From the NCBI GenBank assembly GCA_947561395.2, contig OX387182.1:32047949-32111948 (forward strand): DNA of 64,000 nt. Direction: 5' to 3'. The position numbers and the translations under genes are program-made. The notes under the pieces were generated by a model. That model saw only the letters and a program-made list of their open reading frames with translations, searched no databases and was not told where the DNA came from. Shown here piece after piece: positions 10,690-22,018 of the stretch (its first letter is position 1; every line of letters begins with the position of its first letter). The stretch is from Buxus sempervirens (Eukaryota; Streptophyta; Magnoliopsida; Buxales; Buxaceae).

Positions 10690-11460
10690 CCAATCGAGGC
10701 CATTTTGTGCTTCTGCAGCCCTGAGAAATCATTTTGTGTTTCCCCAAAAACGGTGACTCTTCCCAAAGCACGGACTCTTCCCAAAATCAGGGACTACCCC
10801 CAAAAACAGGGACTACTCCTCGAGGTTCCCAGAAATCAACTCTTGCAGTTTCTGGAGATCCAAAACCAGAGACTCTCCCCATACCTCTCTTCGTAGAAAC
10901 CATTTCACGTTTCTACTGCTCTGAAACCATTTCGCGTTTCCAACTCTAAAGCCATTTCGCGCTTCCAAAGCTGAAACAATTTCACGTTTCCCAAAATCTT
11001 TGTAGAAACCATTTCGTGTTTCTGCTGCTCTGAAACCATTTCGTGTTTCCAAATTTGAAACCATTTCGCGTTTCCTAAAATCTTAAGAGAAACCATTTTG
11101 CGTTTTTGCTACTCTGGAACCTTTTCGTGTTCCCCAAATTTGAGACCATTTCGTGTTTCCAAATCTGAAGACATTTCGCGCTTCCAAATCTGAAACCATT
11201 TCGCGTTTCCCAAAATCTTAATAGCAACCATTTCATGTTTCTGCTGCTCTGAAACCATTTCGTGTTTCCAAATCTGAAACCATTTCATGTTTCCAAATTG
11301 AAGCCATTTCGTGCCTCCCTGAATCTAAAACCATTTCGTGTTTCCAAAATCTTATTCGAAGCCATTTTGCGCTTCCACTAATCCGAAACCATTTCGTGTT
11401 GAGGCCATTTCGTGCTTCTGCTACTCTGAAACCACTTCGTGTTTCCAAAGATTAATTAAA
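10690..11460 (+). repeat. Hairpin array of element D (constant loop, variable stem)
   Basis: About 18 short units occur, most of the form stem + catttcgt/catttcgc + stem. The stem changes on both sides: GAAAC/GTTTC (10923-10940 and many others), GTAGAAAC/GTTTCTAC (10893-10916), AAGC/GCTT (10949-10964), GGAAC/GTTCC (11116-11133) and GAAGC/GCTTC (11358-11375). Some units are imperfect. The array sits between the ORF1 position and gag. The open frames across it, on either strand, follow the repeat and are not genes. Confidence 0.85.
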
Positions 11461-11746
11461 ATCACCGCTTCTCAAATGGAAACCGGCTCTTGTAACTACC
11501 AATCCTTCAGAAATCAACTCATGCAGTTTCTGGAGATCGAAACCAAGGACTCTCCCCTTGCTCCTGAATGGCGGCTAAAAAGAGATCAAGTGGAAATCAA
11601 AAGTAGAAAAAATAATCTGCATTGACATGCATTATATCCCATGTTTAATATGAATTCTTTGCACTAACTTGCGTCCTTTCCATACTCCCAAGGTTCCAAA
11701 ATTGCGAACAAGAGCCCAATTCTCTTGCGTTCCAGAAGAAGGCTTT

Positions 11747-13380
11747 AGATGGACCCTACTGAGGAACAAAAGTAGGCACTACCTCCACCTCCGCCCCAGG
11801 AACAAGAGAAACTAGAAGACCACCTGGTGATCACGGGACTGAACCAGCAAATGGCCCACATGTCAACCATGATGGCCGCCATGATGCAACAAATGGAAAG
11901 GCTGCAAACGCCACAGCAGTTGCCAGTGCCTTCGCAGCAGCTGGCACCTCCCCAGGAGCCGCCAGTACCACCACCACAGCGGCTGGCCCCTCAGCCTGTG
12001 CGAGTCATGCCAGAGCAACCGCCACCAGTTCTCCCACAGCTGAACTTGCAACCACCAGAGCAACAAATTCCACAAAATTGGCCAGTTCAATCAGAGCAGC
12101 CATTACATATTCCGGCACCCCCTGCTATTCCACAACAACCAGTAATGCCGCAAGGAATGGGGCGTGAAGAAGAATAGTGGTATAGGGCACAAGAGGCAGC
12201 TGGTATCACCGCCCAAATGCAAGCAGATTTTCAAACCCTAAAAGAACAAATGCAAAATGTGAATCGAGGTCCTATGCCCAAGGAAGCTTCACTGGTCAGA
12301 CTGGGATTCTTCCCTAATTTGCAACTGCCGCCAAAGTTCAAATGTCCGGACTTTGTGAAGTTCGATGGAAGTGGCTGCCCATTGTCCCACCTCAGGGCAT
12401 ACTATGGGGACATGTGTCAATACGCGTGTGATGAGAGGATCATGATTCAGTTCTTCCAACGTTCGTTGATAGGCTCAGCGCAAAAATGGTTCGCTAGTCT
12501 GGATAGGAACCAGATCAGGACTTGGGACGACCTGGCAAGCACATTCCTCGAACACTTCAAGTTCAACACAGAGGTCCTGCCCACTCGAATGGAATTGCAA
12601 AAAATGACTAAGAAGAGCACTGAATCCATTCGGGAATATGCAAAGAGATGGCGGGAAATGGCCGGAATGGTTCAACCACCCATGTTGGAAAAAGAGATGG
12701 TGACTCTGTTTATCTCAACGCTGGGGCAACCATATTACACACTTCTGCTGGGACAGTTTGCTGCAAGTTTCATTGATCTTGTCGTAGTAGTAGACAGAAT
12801 AGAGGATGGAGTTAAGTCTGGCAGAGTGGCAGGCTTTGCAACAGAGCAGAGAAGGAACCCCGTTGGTGGGAGAGGTATGGAAAGAAGGAAAGAAGATGAG
12901 ACTGTCAATTATGTCCAGCCAAACAGGCCTTTCCACTCTTCGGCACCCGACAAGAGAGAAAATCAGAACAGTGGCTAGGGGGCGCAATCCGCAGGACGGC
13001 CAAGGTGGACCAAAGAGGAATTCTGAGCAAGGTTGAACAGGGTGTTCACACCCCTATAGTATCCATTGTCAGAATTGCTGCCAACCCTACTGAAAAAAGG
13101 GTATTTACAAAAGAAGCAGCCGAACCACCAACCAGCCAATAGTCGCTTCTACAACCCAATGAGTGCTGTGAATATCATATGGGAACTCCCAGGCATCACA
13201 CCAACTGTTGCTGGGACTTGAAGCATGATGTGCAAGACTTGATCGACAGCAAGTGTATCTCAGTTGATCCCCCGGTATCGACTCCTCTCGCAACCACTAG
13301 CACGAATCCTCTCCCTAACCATAATCAAGCGTCTTCAAGTGGCACTAGCTGAACAAGTTGGTAAAACTACAAGGCAGAGA
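11747..13380 (+). pseudogene. Ogre D gag remnant
   Basis: The product is a particle-forming gag. The N-terminal part (11750-12180) is rich in proline and glutamine after a short methionine-rich helix (MSTMMAAMMQQMERL). The gag core (12280-12830) has FFPNLQLPPKFKCPDF, GSGCPLSHLRAYYGDM, FFQRSLIGSAQKWF and LASTFLEHFKFN, typical of Tat/Ogre gag. A nucleic-acid-binding-like segment with HHTNCCWDLKHDVQDLIDSK lies near 13200-13250. The start follows a leader and lies at the ATG of MDPTEEQ. It is broken, with a few interruptions, and no protease follows. Confidence 0.8.
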
Positions 13381-13389
13381 GCAATCCCA

Positions 13390-14672
13390 AAATCCAAAAT
13401 CTTTACCAGACGCGATTCCACTCCAAGTCCGCCATGACCAAGATAAGTTGAACTCTACTTTTTGGCACCATACATCCTTGGTAGGAGTGGTCGTTTTGTA
13501 GATATTTTAAATGCTTTTTACTTTCATGCAAGTTTTTGTAAAAAACCTTTTGAAAAATACAAAAAGAAAAGAAAATACCTTTTGAAAAAAAATGCAAGTG
13601 TCCAATGGCAAAGGCAATTCTTTCCGATCCATGCCTTGATTTTCCTTCCAAACCTGTCCTCACACCTGGGGAAGAGTAACCTTTGAGATAAAAGAAAGAA
13701 AGAAGAAAGAAAGTGTCCAAACCAGCTAAGGGGTCGAGGCTGGCTTTAGCATCATGTCTCTAATAAAGGATGAGAGGTCATCCTTCATGCATCCTGAATT
13801 TTAAAGATCCACTAGTCAAAATACTTTGGGCTTGATCGTGTTATTCAAATACCCGTGTTGTGTCTAGCCACCCCACATTGGGGCAAAGCTGAAAAAGAAA
13901 ATAAAAAGATGAATAGATTCTCAAATGAATTTTCATGAACATTTCAAATTGTCACAACTTCTACAAGAGGATGAAAGGCCATCCTTGCTTTATTTCCCCA
14001 GTTTTCAAAGTCATATCTCTAGCCAAACCATTTGAGCCTGACTCTCTTTCTTCTAACCCACCGAGTCATGAGCCCTAAATATGGTGCTGGGTAAAGAAGA
14101 GAAGACATGAATGAGCAAAAACAAAGAAAAGGAAAAGAAAGCAGAAAACACACTGGGACTTACTAAGCAAAGCAAAAGCTAAGATAAACCCTAGAGCAAA
14201 GGAAAGGAAAAGCAAAAATGCTAGAGAAAAAACGAAGGTCACAAAAGGCCTCAAAAAGGAAAATAAAGGAAAGCAAAAGGTAGTGGCAAAGCCCAAGCAG
14301 TCAAGAGAAAGGGTAGAACATGACTCGACCCATTTACAAAGAAATTTTGAGCCATATTCCCTTTCTTTCATAAGCTAAAAACATTGGCCTTTGTTCCGTC
14401 CCATCAAGAAGTCCTTTCTAATTGTAGAAAATGTGACAATGGAATTCATGCACATCAATGATGAAGGAATCTAAAAAGAAGAGTGAGCTTTGGCAAGACA
14501 CAAAGTAAACCCTGAAAATGAAAAATAATAATTTGAGCCTTATATCCCTTCATTTTTCAGATTTAAAACCAATCCGATGTTTCGTCCTAATTTCAAGACC
14601 TCTCTGATCTATGGGACTTGATGCACAAAAGTCGGCCAAAGACCCTTAAGCTGGGGCAGACACTAACCCAAG
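13390..14672 (+). other. Ogre D 3' non-coding region with purine tract
   Basis: This A/G-rich non-coding stretch precedes the 3' LTR and contains no supported gene. It carries two strong hairpins: AAGGATGA/TCATCCTT around gagg (13766-13785) and AGGATG/CATCCT around aaaggc (13968-13985). A purine-rich tract (aagctggggcaga) lies shortly before the LTR and is the likely plus-strand primer. Confidence 0.65.
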
Positions 14673-14789
14673 TGTAAGCACCTCATTTTTGCGCTCCCGA
14701 AAAAGCATGAAATGCAAACCCTGGATGAAAAGTCAAACCCTAAGGGGTGAAAAGTTAACTTTTTGATCAAGTGATAATTGGCCACTTTG

Positions 14790-15160
14790 CTTTTATCTCA
14801 ATGGATAGAGAATTCCGACACGGTTCCAACGCAACTGAGTTTGCAGGAATCGGAGTTTGAATGAAGGTTTTGCAAGCCGGCCAAACTTGAGGGGAGCCGA
14901 AAGTTGACTTTCTGCTAAACCCCGATCCAGATGCTTACCTCAATGCCATTGGATAGAGAATCCCGATACGGTTCCAACGCAACTGAGTTTGCAGGAATCG
15001 GGGTCCGGATGAAGGTTCTGCAGGCGGTCAAACTTGAGGGGAGCCGAAAGTTGACTTTCTGCTAAACCCCGATCCAGATGCTTACCCCTATGCCATTGGG
15101 CTTCGATACGGTTCTAACGCAACTGAGTTTGCCCAGATCAGAGTCCGGATGGAGAAGATA
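14790..15160 (+). repeat. U3 tandem units of about 130 bp in LTR D
   Basis: Three units share 'cggttccaacgcaactgag' and 'gagccgaaagttgactttctg'. Most other LTRs here have two. The same expansion is present in LTR H (about 28210-28600, minus strand). Confidence 0.8.
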
Positions 15161-15429
15161 TAAGCTATCGAGGTTTCCAAACAGCAAAGCCGGCAAACTA
15201 CACACGTGGCAAGAAGCTGCACACGTGGCAAGTTGCGCAGGAAAATATCTTGGGGATCAAATCCGTGAATATCCAAACATAGGAAATATCCCAGGGACCA
15301 AATCTGTGAATATCCCAGAATATTGGATTAAACCAAAAATGTCCAGGGACTAAATTTGAAAGAGGGCGAGCACGAAACGCGCTCGGCGCCAGCTAGGCGC
15401 TAACCCGGTGCACACAATTCCTTTTTTTC

Positions 15430-15744
15430 TATAAAAGCCGCACGACACCCTCATGCAAAGGGTTGGGATTTTTTGGGGATTTTTGAATTGCTGGGTTTAC
15501 TCCCCTCTCCGTCTTCTTCCTTCACCCGAAGCCCTCTCTGCTCATCCTTCCCTACCTCTGAAAAACCACAATCACCTCACCCCGATCGTTGGACTCTCTT
15601 CCCTTCTCTTGTTCTTCTCCATTTCCACCCAAGCAAGGGAAAGCATGCTACTGTCGGTGCTGTAAAAGTGGAGGCTCCAGCCGCTGTCCACCCTTTAGGA
15701 GGTGTCTCCACCCTGCTCCAGAGCTCAAGAACCATCAGGTGAGG
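15430..15744 (+). promoter_or_regulatory. LTR D promoter: TATA box and splice donor
   Basis: TATAAAAG lies at 15430-15437. The sequence CATCAG/GTGAGG (intron start 15739) follows about 300 nt later, with ACATATATTAAAA downstream. This is the same layout as the other LTRs. Confidence 0.6.
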
Positions 15745-17183
15745 TTCCTGGTTACGTTAGGTTGCACATATATTAAAATGAAATTTTTCTAAAAGGTTTT
15801 CACTAGTTTACCTTCTTCCTTTTCGCACGAGCTCATTCCCATGATGCTTCAAGCATGTATTTGTTCCCATCTCGCCCCATGAAGGCCTCCAAGTAAGGGA
15901 GAGGCATGCATGCATATTTCCGAAAGAGAGTGACAGTTTTTTTGCCATGTCCTTTGGCCATATTTGCTGCTGTCATCGTGCCTGTTTTGTTTATGTTAAA
16001 GAGGGAGCATGTTCCCTCAGGTTCCCTCCATCTCTTGTACCCCATGTAAACCCCTTCTCTTCCCCTTCTCCGAATGTTCGTATGGCTTTCTTCGATTTCT
16101 TGAGTGTTGGAAGCGCACACACGCACCCCCGAGTCTGAAATAATCTTATCGAAGTGTATTTAGCTTGGTCTGCTAGCATGATTAGGTTTGTTTTAGGTTA
16201 ATTTCAAGTGTGTTTAAGGGTCTTCTGGGGAGGCCAAGAACACCAAGAAGGTGTTACGGAGACCGGAAATCGTTCCAGTCTTTGAGTTTCGAGAAAAACA
16301 GAGTATCGCATTTTCGTCAAATGCATGCGCTGAGTGGGCCCACCCAGCCTGAACCATTCAATTGTGCTTAAATAAGATAATTAAAAGATTTGAGTGGGCC
16401 AGACCACTTGAGGCCCAACCAAGCCCTATGTGGGGCATGCATGTGTAGTTTAAAATTGTGGTTTGGCTGAGACCAAGGGCGGGGCCTGTCGGGCCCACCA
16501 AGCCCACTCACTAGATAAGATTAGGGCTTCCGAGCCTTAGCTCATGAAGTCTTGGGCTTTCAAGCCCAAGCCCAGGTAAAGGGCCCCAAGCCCAAAGCCT
16601 GGCCCATTTTGGCGTAATTAATCAAGATAATCTCAAATCATTTGGCAACCAACTGTGGGGCCCGCTTGAGGGCCCACAAAGCGGTCCCGACTCACTTTGC
16701 ATGGAAATCACTAAATAATCAAACTTGAATTTCAAACAAATTGAACCAAAGTCCAAAGGGCCACACTTGGCCCACCAAGGAACATATGGACCACACTTGG
16801 CCCACCAAGGGATCCGTGGGCCCTCCAATGGGGCCCACCCCACCAGACCCAGATCATTCTAATTAAAGAAGATAAAATCAAGTAAAGGGACCCACACCAC
16901 CTTTGGTGGTCCCGCCAAACTTAACCAAATTAAATGCTGGAATAGGAACCGTGTGAGTGAGAGACCAAGGTTGACTCAAACCAGGGAAACCTACGGGACC
17001 CGTCTTTTGACGGGGCGGATCGGGGTGTCTACGGACTTCCCCGGACCGTAACCGAGAACTTGCTTAGAATCTCAAACCGCAGACCAAGCCTTAATAGAAG
17101 AACTTAGGCACCCAGGCCCCATCAGGCGGTGGCGACTCCAAATTCCCATTTTTACCTATGCGACCCGAAAGCAGGCGCGCACA

Positions 17184-18552
17184 CCAAGGGAAAAGGAAAA
17201 GGGAAAAACCTTCAATTGCAAAACCCTGAAACCACCCTGAAAAATTGGGCCAAGGTGAGAGAAAACCAAAACTAGGAAAGGGAGAACATCCTTTGGGATC
17301 CCATCAACTTTTAAACCTCCGCAAAGCCTCCGTTGGCACGGGTCAAGAATCTCATGGGAATGCATGTCAAGCTTATAGTCCCAAAGCCCTTCGAGTTGAT
17401 AAGGCAATTTACCATGGTCATTGATCCCACCTTTCTTTTAAAATTACTTGTACAAATTTCTGAAAAAAAAACACTTTTGGAAAAAATTCTTCATTTCAGT
17501 CACGTGCACTCGCACACACAGCAAGTGCCTACAACTTGAATTTCAGTTACCTCATTGCTCTGTGAGAATTTTGCAGAGCCAGGTAAGGCGAAAAGAACTA
17601 GAAGAAATCATGAAGTGTCAAAAAAGCCAAGAGCAGAAGAAAGGCAAAACAGAGAAAAGCCAAGGCAGTAATACACAGATAGGGAAATGGTGAAAACTTC
17701 CTTTCCTTTCCCCAGCAGAGTTTTCGAGAAATCTAAGCGGCATGTCAAGACCACGCCCAGTCTGAAGAGGCTGGTTTTGGCAAATGAAGGACAGATACAA
17801 GAAGGTAGAATGATAGGGATTCCCACCAATCCCCAGTGGAGCTATCCCGAACCGAGAAACCCCTACCTTGTTGAAAATGGGGACTGGCAGAAGCACCCTC
17901 CCCCTGGAGAAGCAGAAAGAGATGGAGACCCTCTCATGAAGAAAAAGACAAAAAGAAGAAATCTTCAGGCATGATGGCCCCATTTTAAAATTTTTCCTTT
18001 TTCCCACTTTTGTAAATTGAATAGGACAGGTGTGTGAGCTCCCTTGAGGCACTGGGCAGCGCTGAGAGGACCTCCTCACCAAGGGCACCTCCTCCTTCTT
18101 TCCTTCCAATCCCTAATCAAAACTCTTTAAAAAAAAAACTGTCCTCAAAAGTTCCAAATCTGAAAAAAGGATAAAAGAAATCAAATCTGAAAACACCTAA
18201 AAGCTTTAATGGAACAAATGAGGAAAAAGAACATCGTTGAGCACTTTACATCAACGTCGAAACAGGTTGGCGAGCTGGAGTCCCATCTAATCCCTTTAAA
18301 ACTCAAGCTAAATGTCGAGAAGTTGCTCCAGAAAACTCGAGACTTAAGGGTAAGCAAGCTTCAAAGCCTAGTAGGAATCATTTCGTGTTTCTACTAATTT
18401 GGAGATCAACGCTTCGCGTCTCCAACCTCATTTTATGAAAATCAGAAGGACTAAGCTCACCAATCATGTCGACAGAAATGCTTGGCGCAAAAACAAGGTT
18501 CTTCTTTTCTTTGCTGTTTGTCCCCAAGGTGACTCCGGCAAAGAGAGACTGC
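17184..18552 (+). other. Ogre E 3' non-coding region
   Basis: This purine-rich stretch shows no convincing gene. The segment at 18200-18550 matches 31080-31406 in front of LTR F, so it is a conserved 3' region of this subfamily. It contains hairpins, among them GGAGA/TCTCC near 18402-18425 and a 'catttcgtgtttc' word near 18380, like the array of D. The tract 'ggcaaagagagac' just before the LTR is the likely polypurine tract. Confidence 0.6.
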
Positions 18553-19607
18553 TGTCAACACCTCATTTTTGCACCCCCGAAAGAGCCGAAATTGCAAAAC
18601 CCTAGTTGAAAAGCCAAACTCTGAGGGGGCAAAGGTTGACTTTTTGATCAAGTGAAGATTGGCTACCTTACTTTATCTCAATGGATAGAGGATCCTGACA
18701 CGGTTCCAACACAGCTGAGTTTGCAGGAATCGGATTCCAGATGAAGGATCTGCAGGCCGGTCAACCTTGAGGGAGAGCCAAAAGTTGACTTTCTGCTAAA
18801 CCCCAAACTAGGTGCCTAGCCCTATGCCAATGGATAGAGGGCTCCAATACGGTTCTAACGCAACTGAGTTTGCCAGAATCGGAGTCCAGATGAAGAAGAT
18901 ATAAGCAGTTGAAGTTTCCAGGCAGCAATGCCGGAAACTGCACACGTGGCGAGAAACGCAGGAAAATATCTCAAGGGGCATTCCATAAATATCCAAAATC
19001 TGCAAAATATCTCAAGGATTAAACCAAAATTGCGCAGGGGGAAATCTGCGAATATCTCCTGTTAGCACCTGATTTTTGCACCCCAAAATGGAGAAAAATG
19101 AAAAGTCAAACCCTGAGAGGGTCAAAAAATTGACTTTTTGATTCAAGTAAATTTGACCTTCAAACTTCATCTCATTAAAAAGAGCATTTCGACACGGTTC
19201 CAACACAACTGAGTTTGCTGGAATCAGAGTCCGGATAAGAAAGTTATGAGCTGGTCAAACTTTTGGGGGAGCAAAAAGTTGACTTTTTGCTCGACCCCAA
19301 TTCAGCTACCAAACTTGAGCCCAATGGATAGGTGGTTCCGAGCCAGTTCCAACGACACTAAGTTTGTTGAAATCGGACACCGGACGAAGAAGTTATGAGT
19401 AGTTGAAGTTTAAAAAAAAACTGCCCATGTGGCAAAAAGACTGCAAAAAATAGAATAAACCAATAAAATAAATAAGATAAATGTGTTTATTAATATTTTA
19501 ATAAAGGGAATCTCGTTTTTTAATAAAATAATCAGAAAAATCAAACGAAATTTTGCAAAAAAATCGAATTGAATAAAGGTTTGAAATCCAAACATTTTAA
19601 AAACGTG

Positions 19608-19830
19608 CTCGCCCGTATTTCAATTACGGGCAAGGCATGCCCGTATTTCAAATACGGGCAAGCTTCTAGAAGAGGATGCGCGTCACTGTACGGCGGGACA
19701 CGCGTCCCGTACGGCCGATTCTGCGAGATTTGCAAATGTGCGTTTTTCGCCCATATTTGAAGTACGGGCAAGGCATGCCCGTATTTGAAGTACGAGCAAG
19801 GCATACTCGTATTTCAAATATGGGCACGAC
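19608..19830 (+). repeat. U3 palindrome tags of LTR G (CCCGTATTT class)
   Basis: About five palindromes, with arms such as GCCCGTATTT and AAATACGGGC, lie immediately upstream of the TATA box. A further palindrome, TACGGCGGGAC/GTCCCGTA, lies in the middle. Confidence 0.8.
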
Positions 19831-19840
19831 CCTTTTTGCC

Positions 19841-19850
19841 TATAAATAGG
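19841..19850 (+). promoter_or_regulatory. LTR G TATA box
   Basis: TATAAATAGG follows the tag array. The conserved splice donor seen in the other LTRs was not recognised in this copy. Confidence 0.55.
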
Positions 19851-20617
19851 GAGGCCACCCCCCTCATTTGAACAAGCCTTCTCCTTTGGCTCTCTCCTCC
19901 TCCTCCCCCAGCATTTCCATGTCCAAGATCTGTCCAAACTCTGTCTCTCCCAATACCCAAAATCCCTAATGACCAAAGTACCCTTATACTGCCCAAATTT
20001 CATCTAAACTCTTCTTTTTTATCCTTTGAACATCAAGAACCCACCAAACCTCTGCCAAAACCGTTCTAAGAAATCCCGGAGGACGCGGAAGCGCTGCCCA
20101 ATTTACTCGGAGGAACCATAACCAGCAAATAATCCTATTGTAATTATATTAAGCTTTACAATATAACATTATCAATTTCAATATCTCTTCCGGTTTCTTT
20201 TCTATATTTTGTTCTTGTTACCACTAATCCAATTGCCGTTTTTTGAAAGTCATGAGAGGCTAATTTCAGGGAGATGATCATCATAAAAAAAAGGGGGAAA
20301 GAAAGTGTCTAAAGGACACTTTAATCAGCTAATTTAATGATCCATTTTGTTCTTTAACATGACTCCTTTGAAGATACATGAATTTTTGTAATCTCCCCTT
20401 CTCTTTCTTGAATGAGGGTTACGGTTGGTTGAACAAATAAAAAAGGAAAGAAGCCCATGACCCAAAGAACATGAAAAGAGAAGAAAAGTGGCTTTTTAAG
20501 CCTAATGAAGCCAATGCAGCATCTTGAAGGAACCCAGGAGCCTAACAGAGGTCTCCGGAGCATCCAAAGAGAACACTGAACAGATCCCAAGCTGAATCGG
20601 CACCAAAAATGCAAAAC

Positions 20618-20735
20618 TGGATGTGCCCGTAAACTCAGAGCGGTTCGGGCATGCCCGTATTTGCTTCACGGGCGTGCCCAAACCGAATTACATTTACGGG
20701 CAAGGGTAGCCCGTATAATAAACACGGGCCAGTGT
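20618..20735 (+). repeat. U5-side palindrome tags of LTR G
   Basis: Several imperfect palindromes with CCCGTA and TACGGGC arms lie about 0.8 kb downstream of the TATA box. They use the same word as the upstream tags. Confidence 0.7.
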
Positions 20736-21504
20736 AAATATAACTTAAAAAAATATAATTTTAGGCCCGGTTGGATCTATTCCGACCCAAACCAACTTGA
20801 CCCGATTCCATATGTTGTTTGGGCTGTTTTTAGCCCATTTGTGGACTGTGGGCCTAGAAGGGCCCACAAAGATCACCTTGGGCCCACATTTTGACTGGCC
20901 TATACCAGGCCTGTTTTCAATAAACAGGCCCAGGCCCTTTGACCCTTGGCTAATGAGCTTAATCCAAGCCCATTGCATGTATAAATAGTTTAATTAAGTA
21001 ACCAAATGGGTTACCCAATAACCCAACTGGGCCCCAAGCCCAACCTTGGCAACCCACGGGTCTTCCAACGGGATCCGGATCCGACCCACTTCACTAAATA
21101 AGAAGATAAAATTAAAGTAAAAGGGACCCACACCTTCAGAGAGCCCCACCAGACCCAATAAACAGCATGTTGGTCTAGGAAGGGTGGAATTGACTCAAAA
21201 ACCAGGGAGACCCGAGGGACCCGTCGAACCGACGGGGCGGGCCGGGGTGTCTTAGGGCTTCCCCAGACGTAACCGAGGACTTAGCTAGAACTCTGAAAAG
21301 CCGCAGACCAGACTTAGACCCGGATAGGGCAATCACTGTGTCTGCCTGCACCTCTCAGGCAGTGGCGACTCCAAAAGTCCCGAGGCACGCACGAACCAAC
21401 GTGCGCCCCGTGTGTGATCTAGCTTTAGGTGCGCACATCTCCAGTGTCAAATCAATCAAATCGGTCAAATCCGGGGGCAATCTGTAAATATAAAAAATAT
21501 TGGC

Positions 21505-21715
21505 AGAATAACCGGAATTAAATTTCGGTTATACACAAATTGTGTATAACCGGAATTCAATTCCGATTCATAAAGTGAAATAAAAAATCACCCGACAGAT
21601 TCTCTGAATCCGTACCTGACAAGCTTTAATTGCTAATCAAGTGCAAAAGTAACCGAAATTCAATTTCGGTTACAAATAAAAGTGGTATAACCGAAATTGA
21701 GTTTTGGTTATACTA
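21505..21715 (+). repeat. U3 palindrome tags of LTR E (ACCGAAATT class)
   Basis: Four palindromes with arms like TAACCGAAATT/AATTTCGGTTA precede the TATA box. Confidence 0.8.
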
Positions 21716-21732
21716 ATTACCTTTTTTGTGTC

Positions 21733-22018
21733 TATAAATAGAAACCCCAGCCATTTGGCTTGGGGTTGGCGGCTTCCCGAATTTTTCCCCCACTCCACCC
21801 TGATCGTACCTCCCTTCTCTACCTCCTCCACCCTTCCAAAACACCTAAAACCCTACCCTAACCATTCTAAACCCCTTCCCACCTCCTCATTCTTCATTCC
21901 CACTACTTGGAGGAGACCTTGGAGAGCATTTGGAAAGGAAGGAGTGCTGCCAAAGTGCTGCTATGCCACAAGGAGCCTCAAGCACACCTCCAAAGAGGAC
22001 TTCAACTGTAAGGTATTG
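21733..22018 (+). promoter_or_regulatory. LTR E promoter: TATA box and splice donor
   Basis: TATAAATA lies at 21733-21740. TGTAAG/GTATTG (intron start 22013) follows 280 nt later, with ACATATATGAATTTTAG after it. Confidence 0.55.

Larger units (their letters stand above)
10611..17183 (+). mobile_element. Ogre-type element D, incomplete, gag plus LTR
   Basis: This plus-strand Tat/Ogre fossil consists of a spacer with a hairpin array (10690-11460), a gag remnant (11747-~13380), a 3' non-coding region (~13390-14672) and an LTR (14673-17183). No protease, RT or integrase was found between gag and the 3' region, so this copy could not have coded for its own movement in its present form. The LTR is not followed by a primer site, so it is the 3' LTR. 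Its left edge abuts LTR B in opposite orientation. Confidence 0.78.
14673..17183 (+). repeat. LTR of element D (3' LTR, 2.5 kb)
   Basis: The LTR starts TGTAAGCACCTCATTTTTGC and ends GCGCGCACA. It contains three tandem U3 units of about 130 bp (14790-15160), a GGCGCC-rich tag region (15363-15412), a TATA box (15430), a splice donor (15739), a GGCCCA-rich stretch (16330-16860) and the U5 block (16880-17150). LTR H shares the three U3 units and the GC-rich tag type. Confidence 0.85.
19060..21437 (+). mobile_element. Solo LTR G (Ogre-type) inside LTR E
   Basis: This is a complete LTR of 2,378 bp, starting TGTTAGCACCTGATTTTTGC and ending GTGCGCACA. A perfect 5-bp target-site duplication, tctcc, flanks it (19055-19059 and 21438-21442). 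There is no primer site or internal region, so it is a solo LTR left by LTR-LTR recombination. It has its own tag word (CCCGTATTT), a TATA box at 19841 and a U5 block at 21110-21375. Confidence 0.92.

Noticed and set aside
10813-11448. Minus-strand open frames with repeated 'RNGF' peptides
   Set aside because: They follow the periodic hairpin array of element D, on the strand opposite to its gag.
17333-17420. Open segment (ARVKNLMGMHVKLIVPKPFE) as part of an integrase C-terminus in element E
   Set aside because: The stretch is short, no integrase core precedes it, and I could not match it to the integrase region of M.
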